In this document: one piece after another, positions 6,722 to 14,187 of the stretch
How positions within the stretch are numbered: the first letter of the stretch is position 1
Layout: every line of letters starts with the position of its first letter
Source: Acidulodesulfobacterium_A sp049965795
GTDB lineage: Bacteria; SZUA-79; Acidulodesulfobacterales; Acidulodesulfobacteraceae
DNA: 18,824 nucleotides
Assembly (NCBI GenBank): GCA_049965795.1
Contig: JBMFVW010000031.1
Coordinates: 1 to 18,824 of the forward strand
Direction: 5' to 3'
Notes under the pieces: model-generated
Told to the model about the DNA's origin: nothing
The model's database searches: none
What the model saw: only the letters and a program-made list of their open reading frames with translations
Made by a program: the position numbers and the translations under genes

Positions 6722-7078
6722 ATGTTTTCAAAAATGGGTAAATTAGTTGCTGCCGTTGTAGTATTTGCAGGAGTATCGTCCTTTGCCGTTTCGGCTTTTG
6801 CCGCTTCAGGACCTTCATTATTCAGGTCGCAGGGATGTATAGCCTGCCACACTATAGACGGACACGGCGGGCATGTAGGACCGAATCTTTCCCATATAGG
6901 TTCCCAGAGGAGCCTTTCATGGATTAAAACGCAGATAGTAACCCCGGGAGCGCATTTTGCTTCAGGAAGTCAGGTTACTATCAATGGAAAGACATTTATG
7001 GCTATTATGCCTAATCATAAAAGCATGCCTGCTTCGGACGTTAGCACTATCGCAAAATATCTTGAGTCTTTAAAGTAA
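6722..7078 (+). CDS. Small periplasmic monohaem cytochrome c (copy 2)
   Basis: A 118-residue paralogue of the preceding gene. It has a signal peptide ending near AFA (27), haem site CIACH (C39, C42, H43), VGPNLSHIG, SLSWIKTQI, and AIMPNHKSMP with probable haem ligand M96, then a C-terminal YLESLK identical to copy 1. Differences from copy 1 are mostly surface positions, and the haem environment is conserved. It starts at ATG 6722 after an excellent AAGGAGGTG. The long AT-rich gap before it (6541-6713) contains a TATAAT at 6685-6690 with only a poor -35, so it may have its own promoter. A separate terminator follows. Separate hairpins suggest the two copies can be expressed independently (inference). 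Confidence 0.92.
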   Translation: MFSKMGKLVAAVVVFAGVSSFAVSAFAASGPSLFRSQGCIACHTIDGHGGHVGPNLSHIGSQRSLSWIKTQIVTPGAHFASGSQVTINGKTFMAIMPNHKSMPASDVSTIAKYLESLK

Positions 7079-7119
7079 TTGACTAAAGAAAATTAAGGAT
7101 AACGCAAAAATTACTTAAA

Positions 7120-7164
7120 CCTCCAATCGTTAAAATTTAATACGATCGGAGGTTTTTCTTTTTT
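7120..7164 (+). terminator. Rho-independent terminator after cytochrome copy 2
   Basis: CCTCC-A-ATCGT (7120-7130) pairs with ACGAT-C-GGAGG (7142-7152) around an AT-rich loop, with one internal mismatch. A T-rich run TTTTTCTTTTTT (7153-7164) follows directly. It ends the cytochrome unit just before the -35 box of the next gene. Confidence 0.88.
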
Positions 7165-7165
7165 C

Positions 7166-7195
7166 TTGACGGTTATTCGGCTAAACTGTTATAAT
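7166..7195 (+). promoter_or_regulatory. Strong sigma70-like promoter for the ahbAB-exbB unit
   Basis: TTGACG (7166-7171) and a perfect TATAAT (7190-7195) are separated by 18 bp. The predicted start is near 7202, giving a leader of about 20-40 nt depending on the start codon. It abuts the T-run of the upstream terminator, so the unit is transcriptionally separated from the cytochromes. No operator-like dyad is visible next to it. Confidence 0.72.
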
Positions 7196-7241
7196 CTATA
7201 TTGATAAAATTATTAATTATATTTTGCCGAATTTAAAATCT

Positions 7242-8231
7242 ATGGAACTTGAACTTACAGACAGAAAAATATTAAATATTCTTCAAACCGATTTTCCTAT
7301 CGCTAAACGTCCTTTTTTAAAAATTGCTAATATTATAGGCATTAAAGAAGATGAAGTTATAAACAGAATAATGCGCATGAAGAGCAGTAAAATTATCAGG
7401 CAGATAAGCGCGATATTTGATTCGCACAATATAGGCTATAAAAGCACTCTTGCGGCTTTTAAGGTAGCGGATAAATCTGCCGATTCGGCCGCCGAAATAA
7501 TAAATTCCCATAGCGGAGTGAGCCATAATTATCTAAGAAACCACAAATATAATATATGGTTTACTATAACTCTGCCGTCAGAATACTCGCTTGAAGAGGA
7601 AATAAAAATGCTGTCCGAAAAAGCTGGAGCGGAGGACTATCTCATACTGCCTACCCTGAAACTTTATAAAATAGGCGTTAATTTTGATATGACTGGCACA
7701 GATGATAATTCTTCGTTTAAGTTCTTTTCCCACGATGATTTTAAAAAAGATTCAGAAATAAAAATTTCTGAATTTGAAAAAGCATGCATAAAAGAGCTTC
7801 AAAAAGACATAGAAATTACCGATGAACCTTTCAAGAATATGTCCGAAGTTTTAGGCATTTCTCAGGAAAAATTGCTTGAAACCGTAAAAAATTTTATAAG
7901 CGAAAGAAAAATGAGAAGATTTGCCTGCGTTTTATATCATCAAAAAGCCGGATTCAGTTACAATCTTATGGGAATATGGAAATCAAACAATGAAGAAGCC
8001 GATAAAAACGGCGAAATTATGTCTTCTGTAAAAGAAGTGTCGCACTGTTATCTGAGGCCGGTTTATCCAGGAAGATGGGAATACAATATATTTACCATGA
8101 TACATGCAAAATCAAAAGACGAAGCATGGAACATTATGGATAAAATTTCTTCGCTGACCGGGCTTAAAGATTTCGACGCTCTCGAAAGCACAAAAGAATT
8201 TAAAAAGGTGAGGGTGAAGTATTATGTTTAA
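7242..8231 (+). CDS. Fused AhbA-AhbB siroheme decarboxylase (NirDL-like)
   Basis: A 329-residue protein made of two Lrp/AsnC-like siroheme decarboxylase halves. The first (about 1-150) resembles AhbA/NirD: DRKILNILQTDFPIAKRPF, a helix-turn-helix-like IANIIGIKEDEV, IIRQISAIFD, and SHNYLRNHKYNIWFT (H95, Y97, R99). The second (about 175-329) resembles AhbB/NirL: LYHQKAGF, then VSHCYLRPVYPGRWEYNIFTMIH (starting at 266; H268, Y270, R272). The family removes the acetate carboxylates of siroheme to give didecarbosiroheme, in alternative haem b synthesis or haem d1 synthesis. AhbA and AhbB are often separate subunits; fused NirDL-type proteins are known. ATG 7242 is preferred; a TTG at 7224 would add six residues and neither has a good ribosome site. 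It overlaps exbB by 8 nt. No nir genes are nearby, so a haem b role is more likely. Confidence 0.9.
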   Translation: MELELTDRKILNILQTDFPIAKRPFLKIANIIGIKEDEVINRIMRMKSSKIIRQISAIFDSHNIGYKSTLAAFKVADKSADSAAEIINSHSGVSHNYLRNHKYNIWFTITLPSEYSLEEEIKMLSEKAGAEDYLILPTLKLYKIGVNFDMTGTDDNSSFKFFSHDDFKKDSEIKISEFEKACIKELQKDIEITDEPFKNMSEVLGISQEKLLETVKNFISERKMRRFACVLYHQKAGFSYNLMGIWKSNNEEADKNGEIMSSVKEVSHCYLRPVYPGRWEYNIFTMIHAKSKDEAWNIMDKISSLTGLKDFDALESTKEFKKVRVKYYV

Positions 8232-8832
8232 TCAAAGTGAACTGCTTACGGAATTTTTTTTATATCCCTTGATACTGTGTTCGGTTATTGCACTTGCAAT
8301 CATAATAGAACGTTTTTACAGTCTTAGAAAATCCAAGATTTTTCCTGAAGATTTTCTTGCCAATATAGAGAAATCTCTAAAAAACGGAGACATAGAAAAG
8401 GCTAAGGGTATGTGCATGACGGCAAAAACGCCTATAGCTAAAATTTATCTTTCTATTATAGACAACTATAAAAATCCCATAGATACTATTAAATTAGAAG
8501 TCGAGGAATCAGGCAGGAGGGCATACTTAGACCTTGAGAAAAATTTAGAAGGACTCAGCGCCATTACAACTATATCTCCGTTATTGGGACTGCTCGGTAC
8601 CGTAGTCGGCATGATAAAAGCTTTAAGCGCCGTATCATACAGAAACGGCATAGCGAATCCCCATCTTCTCGCTCTCGGCATTTCCGAGGCATTATATTCA
8701 ACGGCTATCGGACTTATAATAGCCATCGTGTCTTTTTTGTTTTTTAAATATTTTGCTTCTAAAGCGTTTAACTTTGGAGCGGTTATGGAAGATACGGCGT
8801 CAAGAGTTATATCTTTTATTAAAACCGATTAA
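8224..8832 (+). CDS. exbB: MotA/TolQ/ExbB family proton-channel protein
   Basis: A 202-residue inner-membrane protein with three predicted helices (about 10-29, 112-134, 155-176) and a cytoplasmic loop between the first and second, as in ExbB/TolQ. The signature ISPLLGLLGTVVGMIKAL (117-134) and GISEALYSTAIGLIIAI (152-168) are family hallmarks. With an ExbD partner it would form a proton-motive-force motor energising TonB-like outer-membrane transport or Tol-Pal. TolQ cannot be excluded because no tonB, tolA or tolB is present. Its ATG lies inside the end of ahbAB (8-nt overlap) after GGTGAGGGTGAAG, indicating co-translation. The expected exbD follows 124 bp later instead of immediately, because a repeat occupies the gap. 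Confidence 0.9.
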   Translation: MFNQSELLTEFFLYPLILCSVIALAIIIERFYSLRKSKIFPEDFLANIEKSLKNGDIEKAKGMCMTAKTPIAKIYLSIIDNYKNPIDTIKLEVEESGRRAYLDLEKNLEGLSAITTISPLLGLLGTVVGMIKALSAVSYRNGIANPHLLALGISEALYSTAIGLIIAIVSFLFFKYFASKAFNFGAVMEDTASRVISFIKTD

Positions 8833-8840
8833 AGATAAAA

Positions 8841-8922
8841 GGTAAAGGTGTCTCTGTCATTGCAAGCAGCAAAGCGACGAAGCGGTCAGTTTATTGCGGA
8901 AAATTAATCTGCCGCCTTTACC
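8841..8922. repeat. Decayed dispersed repeat between exbB and exbD
   Basis: An 82-bp segment bounded by near-perfect 10-bp inverted repeats, GGTAAAGGTG (8841-8850) and CGCCTTTACC (8913-8922). Its interior, TGTCATTGCAAGCAGCAAAG followed by CGACGAAGC (8855-8883), resembles the 'GTCATTGCGAGnAGCGAAGCGACGAAGCAAT' dispersed repeats found between genes in many bacterial genomes (from memory). It contains no ORF. A second degenerate copy lies at 16306-16340. Confidence 0.6.
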
Positions 8923-8956
8923 ATAATTTATATTTACATTATATAAGATAAGCGAA

Positions 8957-9355
8957 ATGAAATTTACGTCTAAAAGAAAGCCTGACCCTATAATTAACGT
9001 TATTAACATGGTTGACGTATTTTTAACCCTGTTAATATTTTTCATGATGACTACGACTTTCACTTCAAATTACGGCATAAAAATTCATCTGCCTAAATCA
9101 GGCGCAAAATCATTCGCTTCTTCAAAAAAACCTGTAACGCTTTATATCACCAAGTCAGGCAAAATATATTACGAAAATAAAGAATTGTCGCTTAAAGAAT
9201 TATCTTTATTTTTAAAAGACGTTAAAAAGTCCAGTGGAAACGCCACTATAATTATAAAAGCGGATAAAAAATCGACTGCCGCAAGCATAGTAAACGTAAT
9301 GGGTTTAAGCATAGAGCATGGATTATATAAAATAGCTATCGCGACGAAAAAATAG
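8957..9355 (+). CDS. exbD: ExbD/TolR family protein
   Basis: A 132-residue protein with a short cytoplasmic N-terminus, one membrane helix (about 14-34: NVINMVDVFLTLLIFFMM) and a periplasmic domain. D20 in the helix matches the conserved proton-carrying Asp of ExbD/TolR. The periplasmic part has the usual beta strands (VTLYITKSGKIYYENKEL) and ATIIIKADKKST, the ExbD/TolR fold core. It should act with the upstream ExbB as a proton-driven stator. Start ATG 8957 with a weak AAGATAAG ribosome site. Separation from exbB by repeat material is unusual for this normally tight pair, but both reading frames are intact. Confidence 0.9.
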   Translation: MKFTSKRKPDPIINVINMVDVFLTLLIFFMMTTTFTSNYGIKIHLPKSGAKSFASSKKPVTLYITKSGKIYYENKELSLKELSLFLKDVKKSSGNATIIIKADKKSTAASIVNVMGLSIEHGLYKIAIATKK

Positions 9356-9438
9356 ACTAAACTGCAAAGATTAAGCCGGGTATGGCCCGACTATTATTCA
9401 AATTATATAAACTATAAAAGCAATCAGGAGGCTTAAAT

Positions 9439-10731
9439 TTGATAGAAAGATATTCTCTTCCGGAAATAGCTAAGGCATGGTCGCTTGAAAATAAATACAG
9501 GACTTGGCTAAAGGTTGAACTTGCCGTATGTACGGCTTACAATAAAATAGGAAAAATTCCTAATTCTTCTTATGAAAATATAATAAATAAAGCTAAATTT
9601 AACGTTAATGAAATACTGGAGATAGAAAACGTTACAAAGCACGACGTAATAGCTTTTTTAACAAACGTTGCAAAATATGTAGGCGAAGATTCCAGATTTA
9701 TCCATCTCGGACTTACTTCTTCGGATGTCGGAGATACGTCATTTTCTCTGCTGCTAAAAGAATCGCTTGAATTAATACTTAAAAAAACCGAATTTTTAAG
9801 AGAATCTTTAAGAAATCAGGCTGTAAGATATAAACATACGCCGGTAATGGGAAGGACTCACGGAATACATGCAGAGCCTGTAACGTTCGGATTTAAACTT
9901 CTTATATTTTATGAAGAAATTAAAAGAGCCGAGGGGAGAATAAAGACTGCTATAAAATCGGTTTCTTTCGGCAAGCTGTCCGGTGCGGTTGGGAATTATG
10001 CAAATATTCCACCTGAAGTAGAACAAACGGCGCTTGATATTCTAGGGCTTAAACATATATTATCCAATCAGGTTATACAGAGGGACGTTTATGCGGATGC
10101 TTTTTATTCACTTGCTTCTGTTGCCGCGTCATGCGAAAAGATAGCTTTAGAAATCAGGCATCTGATGAGGACGGAAGTAGCCGAAGCTGAAGAGCCTTTT
10201 GCGCCCGGTCAGAAAGGTTCTTCAGCAATGCCGCATAAAAAAAATCCTATAGTATCCGAAAATATTTGCGGGCTTTCCCGCGTAGTCCGTTCCAATCTTA
10301 TGGCGTCGCTTGAAAATATACCGTTATGGCACGAAAGAGACATTTCCCATTCGTCAGTCGAGAGAATAATTGCACCCGATTCAACGATTTTAGTATATTA
10401 TATAGTTCACCAGCTGACTTATTTGATAGAAAATTTAGCAGTCAAAGAAGAAAATATGTTAAAGAATATAAATTTGACTAAAGGCGTTATTTTTTCTCAA
10501 AAAGTTTTGCTGGCTCTTATCGATAAAGGGATGCTAAGAGAAGACGCTTATAAAATAGTACAGGGTCTTGCCCACGAAAGCATCCGTTCGCAGATAGATT
10601 TCAGCGAACTGTTAAAAAAAGATGCATCGGTTTCCAAACATCTCACGGCTCAAGAAATAGACGAATTATTCGATATAAATTATTATTTTAAATATATTAA
10701 CTATATTTTCGACAGATACAATGCGGAATAA
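9439..10731 (+). CDS. purB: Adenylosuccinate lyase
   Basis: A 430-residue member of the fumarase/aspartase superfamily. It releases fumarate from SAICAR and from adenylosuccinate, two steps of purine synthesis. The motifs are TKHDV (67-71), GLTSSDVGDT (91-100), GRTHGIHAEP (138-147, general acid H141), and the flexible signature loop GQKGSSAMPHKKNP (257-270) with catalytic Ser at 261/262. Length and order are those of the short bacterial (Bacillus/Thermotoga) class. The start is TTG 9439, supported by AGGAGG at 9426-9431 and the conserved MIERYS N-terminus. It heads the purine cluster, with purS 32 bp downstream. Confidence 0.96.
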   Translation: MIERYSLPEIAKAWSLENKYRTWLKVELAVCTAYNKIGKIPNSSYENIINKAKFNVNEILEIENVTKHDVIAFLTNVAKYVGEDSRFIHLGLTSSDVGDTSFSLLLKESLELILKKTEFLRESLRNQAVRYKHTPVMGRTHGIHAEPVTFGFKLLIFYEEIKRAEGRIKTAIKSVSFGKLSGAVGNYANIPPEVEQTALDILGLKHILSNQVIQRDVYADAFYSLASVAASCEKIALEIRHLMRTEVAEAEEPFAPGQKGSSAMPHKKNPIVSENICGLSRVVRSNLMASLENIPLWHERDISHSSVERIIAPDSTILVYYIVHQLTYLIENLAVKEENMLKNINLTKGVIFSQKVLLALIDKGMLREDAYKIVQGLAHESIRSQIDFSELLKKDASVSKHLTAQEIDELFDINYYFKYINYIFDRYNAE

Positions 10732-10763
10732 AATAGTAACGGTAAACGGTAAACGAGGAAAAA

Positions 10764-11018
10764 ATGAATAAAAAAGCGTTTATAAAAATTATGCTGAAAG
10801 ACGAAGTATTAGATCCTCAGGGCAAAGCAGTTTTATCGGTTCTTAAATCTTCAGGTTACGATAACGTAAAAGACGTAAGAGTAGGCAAGTATATCGAAGT
10901 CGATTTTGCCGGAGAAGTAAAAGACGGTCATGCATCGCTAAAGGAAGAGGTAGAACAGATTTCCGAAAAGATTTTGTCAAATCCGTTAATTGAAGAATTT
11001 ATTATAGAAATTAAATAA
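10764..11018 (+). CDS. purS: FGAM synthase subunit PurS
   Basis: An 84-residue small subunit of the three-part FGAM synthase, which bridges PurQ and PurL. It matches PurS in length and sequence: an N-terminal strand (FIKIMLKDEVLDPQGKAV), KSSGYDNVKDVRVGKYIEVDF in the middle and a C-terminal SNPLIEEFIIEI. It starts at ATG 10764 after CGAGGAAA. Position between purB and purQ is classic for the Bacillus-type complex. Confidence 0.95.
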   Translation: MNKKAFIKIMLKDEVLDPQGKAVLSVLKSSGYDNVKDVRVGKYIEVDFAGEVKDGHASLKEEVEQISEKILSNPLIEEFIIEIK

Positions 11019-11038
11019 AATAAAATTAAATATACCTT

Positions 11039-11755
11039 ATGAACAATAAAAAAATAAAAGCCGGAATAACGGTTTTTCCCGGTTCGAACTGCGACGCCGA
11101 CGTATATCGGGTTTTGAACGGCGTATTTGGTATCAGCGCTTCGTTTATATGGCATAAAGATAAAATTAAAGATCTCGGCGGATACGATTTCATAGTGATT
11201 CCCGGCGGATTTTCCTACGGCGATTATTTAAGGTCGGGCGCTCTTGCCGCCAGAAGTCCGGTAATGGAATACGTCAAAGATTATGCCTTTAAGGGCGGTA
11301 TAGTTTTGGGAATCTGCAACGGTTTTCAGATACTTCTTGAAGCAGGTCTTTTAAGCGGCGTTATGCTTACTAACTATTCTTTAAAATTTGAATGTAAAGA
11401 CGTTTATTTAAAAACCCTGAATACTGAAACGCCTTTTACATGCTCGTTAAAAAAAGATTCTTTGCTAAAAATGCCTATTGCCCATCACGACGGGAATTAT
11501 TTTGCCGAAAAGAAAATAATCGAAAGCTTAAACGATAAAAATGCCGTGATTTTTAAATATTGCGACGAAAACGGCGGCATAACCGAATTTTCTAATCCCA
11601 ACGGTTCTATATTTAATATTGCCGGCATTTCAAACGAAAACGCAAACGTAATGGGATTAATGCCCCACCCCGAAAGATCTTCCGAAAAAATTTTAGGAAG
11701 CGAAGACGGAGGATACATTTTTAAATCTATTATCAAATATATAAAAGAACGATAA
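11039..11755 (+). CDS. purQ: FGAM synthase glutaminase subunit PurQ
   Basis: A 238-residue class I glutamine amidotransferase that supplies ammonia to PurL. Visible are the N-terminal VFPGSNCDAD, the oxyanion-strand PGGFSYGDYLRSGALA (55-70), the nucleophile C93 in GICNGFQ, and the catalytic His/Glu in MPHPERSSE (H210, E212). AHHDGNYF (148-155) is the PurQ-specific loop. The start ATG 11039 is 20 bp after purS with no clear Shine-Dalgarno, so coupling to purS is plausible. A 145-bp non-coding gap with an inverted-repeat element separates it from purL. Confidence 0.96.
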   Translation: MNNKKIKAGITVFPGSNCDADVYRVLNGVFGISASFIWHKDKIKDLGGYDFIVIPGGFSYGDYLRSGALAARSPVMEYVKDYAFKGGIVLGICNGFQILLEAGLLSGVMLTNYSLKFECKDVYLKTLNTETPFTCSLKKDSLLKMPIAHHDGNYFAEKKIIESLNDKNAVIFKYCDENGGITEFSNPNGSIFNIAGISNENANVMGLMPHPERSSEKILGSEDGGYIFKSIIKYIKER

Positions 11756-11789
11756 AAATTAATACAAATAAAACCCAATCATAAAATAG

Positions 11790-11877
11790 CCTTAATACTG
11801 CTATAGAAAATATTTATGCATTTCTTTGACAGGCAAAGCAAAATATGAGTGAATAACTTTCTATTATAGGATTAAGG
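11790..11877. repeat. 88-bp element with terminal inverted repeats upstream of purL
   Basis: The left arm (11790-11809, beginning CCTTAAT and ending ATAGAAA) and right arm (11858-11877, beginning TTTCTAT and ending ATTAAGG) are inverted repeats matching at 16 of 20 positions. The interior contains AATATTTATGCATTT and TTGACA (11826-11831). Its first 41 bp recur upstream of pyrE (15608-15647) with two substitutions and one 1-nt indel. No clean target duplication and no ORF are visible. It could be a small non-autonomous mobile element or a shared leader structure; a -10 box at the right distance from TTGACA is not convincing. Confidence 0.6.
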
Positions 11878-11900
11878 AATAAAAAGGAAATACGATTGAA

Positions 11901-14159
11901 ATGGATAACGATAGCGCTAAAAAAAACGATATAAAAAAAACCGAAAAACTTTTCGGTTTGTCTGCGGAAGAATATAATAATATTTCGGAACTGCTCGGTC
12001 ATGAGCCTGATGCTTTTGAACTCGGCATATTTTCGGCTATGTGGTCGGAACACTGTTCTTATAAAAGTTCCAAAGTTTATTTAAAAACTCTGCCGACGGA
12101 AGGAGGCAAAGTTCTTATAGGTCCGGGTGAAAACGCCGGAGTAGTGGATTTTGGAGACGACGACGTGCTTGTATTCAAGATGGAAAGTCATAATCATCCT
12201 TCTTTCATAGAGCCTTTTCAGGGTTCTGCAACCGGAGTAGGCGGCATTATGCGCGATATATTCACCATGGGGGCAAGGCCGGTTGCAAATTTAAATTCTT
12301 TAAGATTCGGAAGTTTTTCCCATCCAAGGACGCCTTACTATCTGTCGGAAGTCGTTAAGGGAATAGGTTTTTACGGAAACTGCATGGGCGTTCCTACCGT
12401 AGGCGGAGAAGTCGTATTCGACGAATGTTATAACGACAATATTCTTGTAAACGCTTTTACCATAGGTATTGCTAAAAAAGACGGAATATTCCTTTCTTCT
12501 AAATGCGAAGAGGGCAATATAGTTGTTTACGTCGGTTCTTCGACCGGAATGGACGGCATACACGGAGCCACTATGGCTTCTGAGGAATTCGATTTAAAAA
12601 AGAATAAGAAAAGAAGTACCGTTCAGGTGGGGGATCCCTTTACCGAAAAACTCCTTCTTGAAGCATGTCTTGAAGCAATGGAAAAAAAGCTTATAGTTTC
12701 TATCCAGGATATGGGTGCTGCCGGTTTAACCAGTTCGTCGTTTGAAATGGCGGACAAAAGCAGAAAGGGGATGATTATAAATTTAGACGCGGTTCCGTTA
12801 AGAACTCCCGAAATGACTCCGGTGGAAATGATGCTTTCCGAATCTCAGGAGAGAATGCTGCTTGCATGCGGCAGAGATAAATTTGACGAATTAAAAGCGG
12901 TTTTTGACAAATGGGGATTAAATTGCGTCGAAGTAGGCGAGGTTATTAAAGAAAAAGAAATTAGATTTTTTTATAAATCAAAACTATATAAAACGCTTGA
13001 CGTAGATACTATAGTAAACGGACCCGAATATAAAAGACCCGTTAAAAAACCGGAATACTTAAGCAGCGTAAAACCGCTAAAGATAGACGGCTATAATGTT
13101 CCTGAAAATCTTAACGATACAGCCGTTAAAATTATAACGCATCCTAATATAGCGTCTAAAAAAAGCGTTTTTACGCAGTACGACTATACGATAGGGACGG
13201 CTACCGTCGTTCCTCCCGGTTTTTCCGCTGCTGTTTTAAGGGTTAACGGAAGCGGAGCCGGTAAAAAAGGCTTTTTGTTAAACGCAAGCGGAAACTCAAA
13301 ATATACCTATTTAGATCCGTTTACCGGAGGAGCGCTTGCAGTAACCGAATGCGCCAGAAATATAACCGCGTGCGGCGGATATCCGGCGGCTATTACCGAC
13401 TGCCTTAATTTTGCAAGCCCTGAAGACCCCGAAGTTATGTGGCAGTTTGCAAATGCCGTAGAAGGCATAAAATCTGCGGCAGTAAAACTGAATACTCCGG
13501 TTATAAGCGGAAACGTTAGTTTTTATAACGAAACAGCAAAAAAAGAAGGCGATAAAACTGCGATACATAAGATTTATCCTACGCCCGTTATAGGCATGCT
13601 CGGTTTTATAGACGATGTAGAAAATGCGGTAACCCCATATTTTAAAAACGAAGGCGATGAAATTTATATTTTGGGCAGGCTATCCGGCAATCTAGGCGGC
13701 AGCCTTTATATGGATTTGGAATACGGAAATTTTATGCAAAAACCTTCGGAAATCGATTTAGATTACGAAATCAGTCTTCAAAACTGCCTGAGGTCGTTAA
13801 TAAATAAAGGATTTTTAAAAAGCGCGTCCGACGTAAGCGAAGGCGGAATTTTTGTTTCTTTGGCGGAGAGCGCTATAACATGTCCAAATCAAACACTTGG
13901 TTTTGCAGTAAATTACGACACCGAAAAAAGCGGTATTAGAATCGATTCTTTTTTGTTTTCTGAATTCGAACAGGCTTTTGTAATAAGCGTAGATAAACAA
14001 TTAAGCGGACGGCAAAAAGCGGCTGTTTCTGAAATTTGCGCCGAATACGGAATAAAATTGGAAAAAATAGGCGAAGTAAAAAAAGGCGTAATGAAAATTA
14101 ACGACAAAATAGACTTGAAAAGTGATAAAATAAAAGAAGGATATTTTTCGGTTATTTAA
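11901..14159 (+). CDS. purL: FGAM synthase large subunit PurL
   Basis: A 752-residue ATP-dependent amidoligase converting FGAR and ammonia to FGAM, the small (Bacillus/Thermotoga) class that needs PurS and PurQ. It has the early catalytic MWSEHCSYKSSK (47-58, H51), GPGENAGVVDFGDDD (74-88), the metal/phosphate-binding ESHNHPSFIEPFQGSATGVGG (95-115), IQDMGAAGLTSSSFEM and, in the second half, the paralogous FDPFTGGALAV-like and SDVSEGGIFVSLAES segments. It is complete and of normal length. ATG 11901 is preceded by AAAAAGGAA at a rather long spacing. purF follows 28 bp downstream. Confidence 0.96.
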   Translation: MDNDSAKKNDIKKTEKLFGLSAEEYNNISELLGHEPDAFELGIFSAMWSEHCSYKSSKVYLKTLPTEGGKVLIGPGENAGVVDFGDDDVLVFKMESHNHPSFIEPFQGSATGVGGIMRDIFTMGARPVANLNSLRFGSFSHPRTPYYLSEVVKGIGFYGNCMGVPTVGGEVVFDECYNDNILVNAFTIGIAKKDGIFLSSKCEEGNIVVYVGSSTGMDGIHGATMASEEFDLKKNKKRSTVQVGDPFTEKLLLEACLEAMEKKLIVSIQDMGAAGLTSSSFEMADKSRKGMIINLDAVPLRTPEMTPVEMMLSESQERMLLACGRDKFDELKAVFDKWGLNCVEVGEVIKEKEIRFFYKSKLYKTLDVDTIVNGPEYKRPVKKPEYLSSVKPLKIDGYNVPENLNDTAVKIITHPNIASKKSVFTQYDYTIGTATVVPPGFSAAVLRVNGSGAGKKGFLLNASGNSKYTYLDPFTGGALAVTECARNITACGGYPAAITDCLNFASPEDPEVMWQFANAVEGIKSAAVKLNTPVISGNVSFYNETAKKEGDKTAIHKIYPTPVIGMLGFIDDVENAVTPYFKNEGDEIYILGRLSGNLGGSLYMDLEYGNFMQKPSEIDLDYEISLQNCLRSLINKGFLKSASDVSEGGIFVSLAESAITCPNQTLGFAVNYDTEKSGIRIDSFLFSEFEQAFVISVDKQLSGRQKAAVSEICAEYGIKLEKIGEVKKGVMKINDKIDLKSDKIKEGYFSVI

Positions 14160-14187
14160 TTTATTTAAATTTACGTAATCTTTAATT

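Noticed and set aside
7242..8231. Lrp/AsnC transcriptional regulator
   Set aside because: The helix-turn-helix resemblance is a family trait of siroheme decarboxylases. The SHNYLRN, HQKAGF and VSHCYLRPVYP motifs are specific to AhbA/AhbB-type enzymes.
9377..9389. CGGG-TATGG-CCCG mini-hairpin between exbD and purB as a terminator
   Set aside because: A 4-bp stem with no T-run is too weak to support a terminator call.
12300..12563. Minus-strand open frame inside purL (also others such as 13311-13568, 17299-17610)
   Set aside because: These are antisense to well-conserved coding sequence, have no recognisable motifs or ribosome sites, and have unnatural residue composition. They are shadows of purL and nadB.
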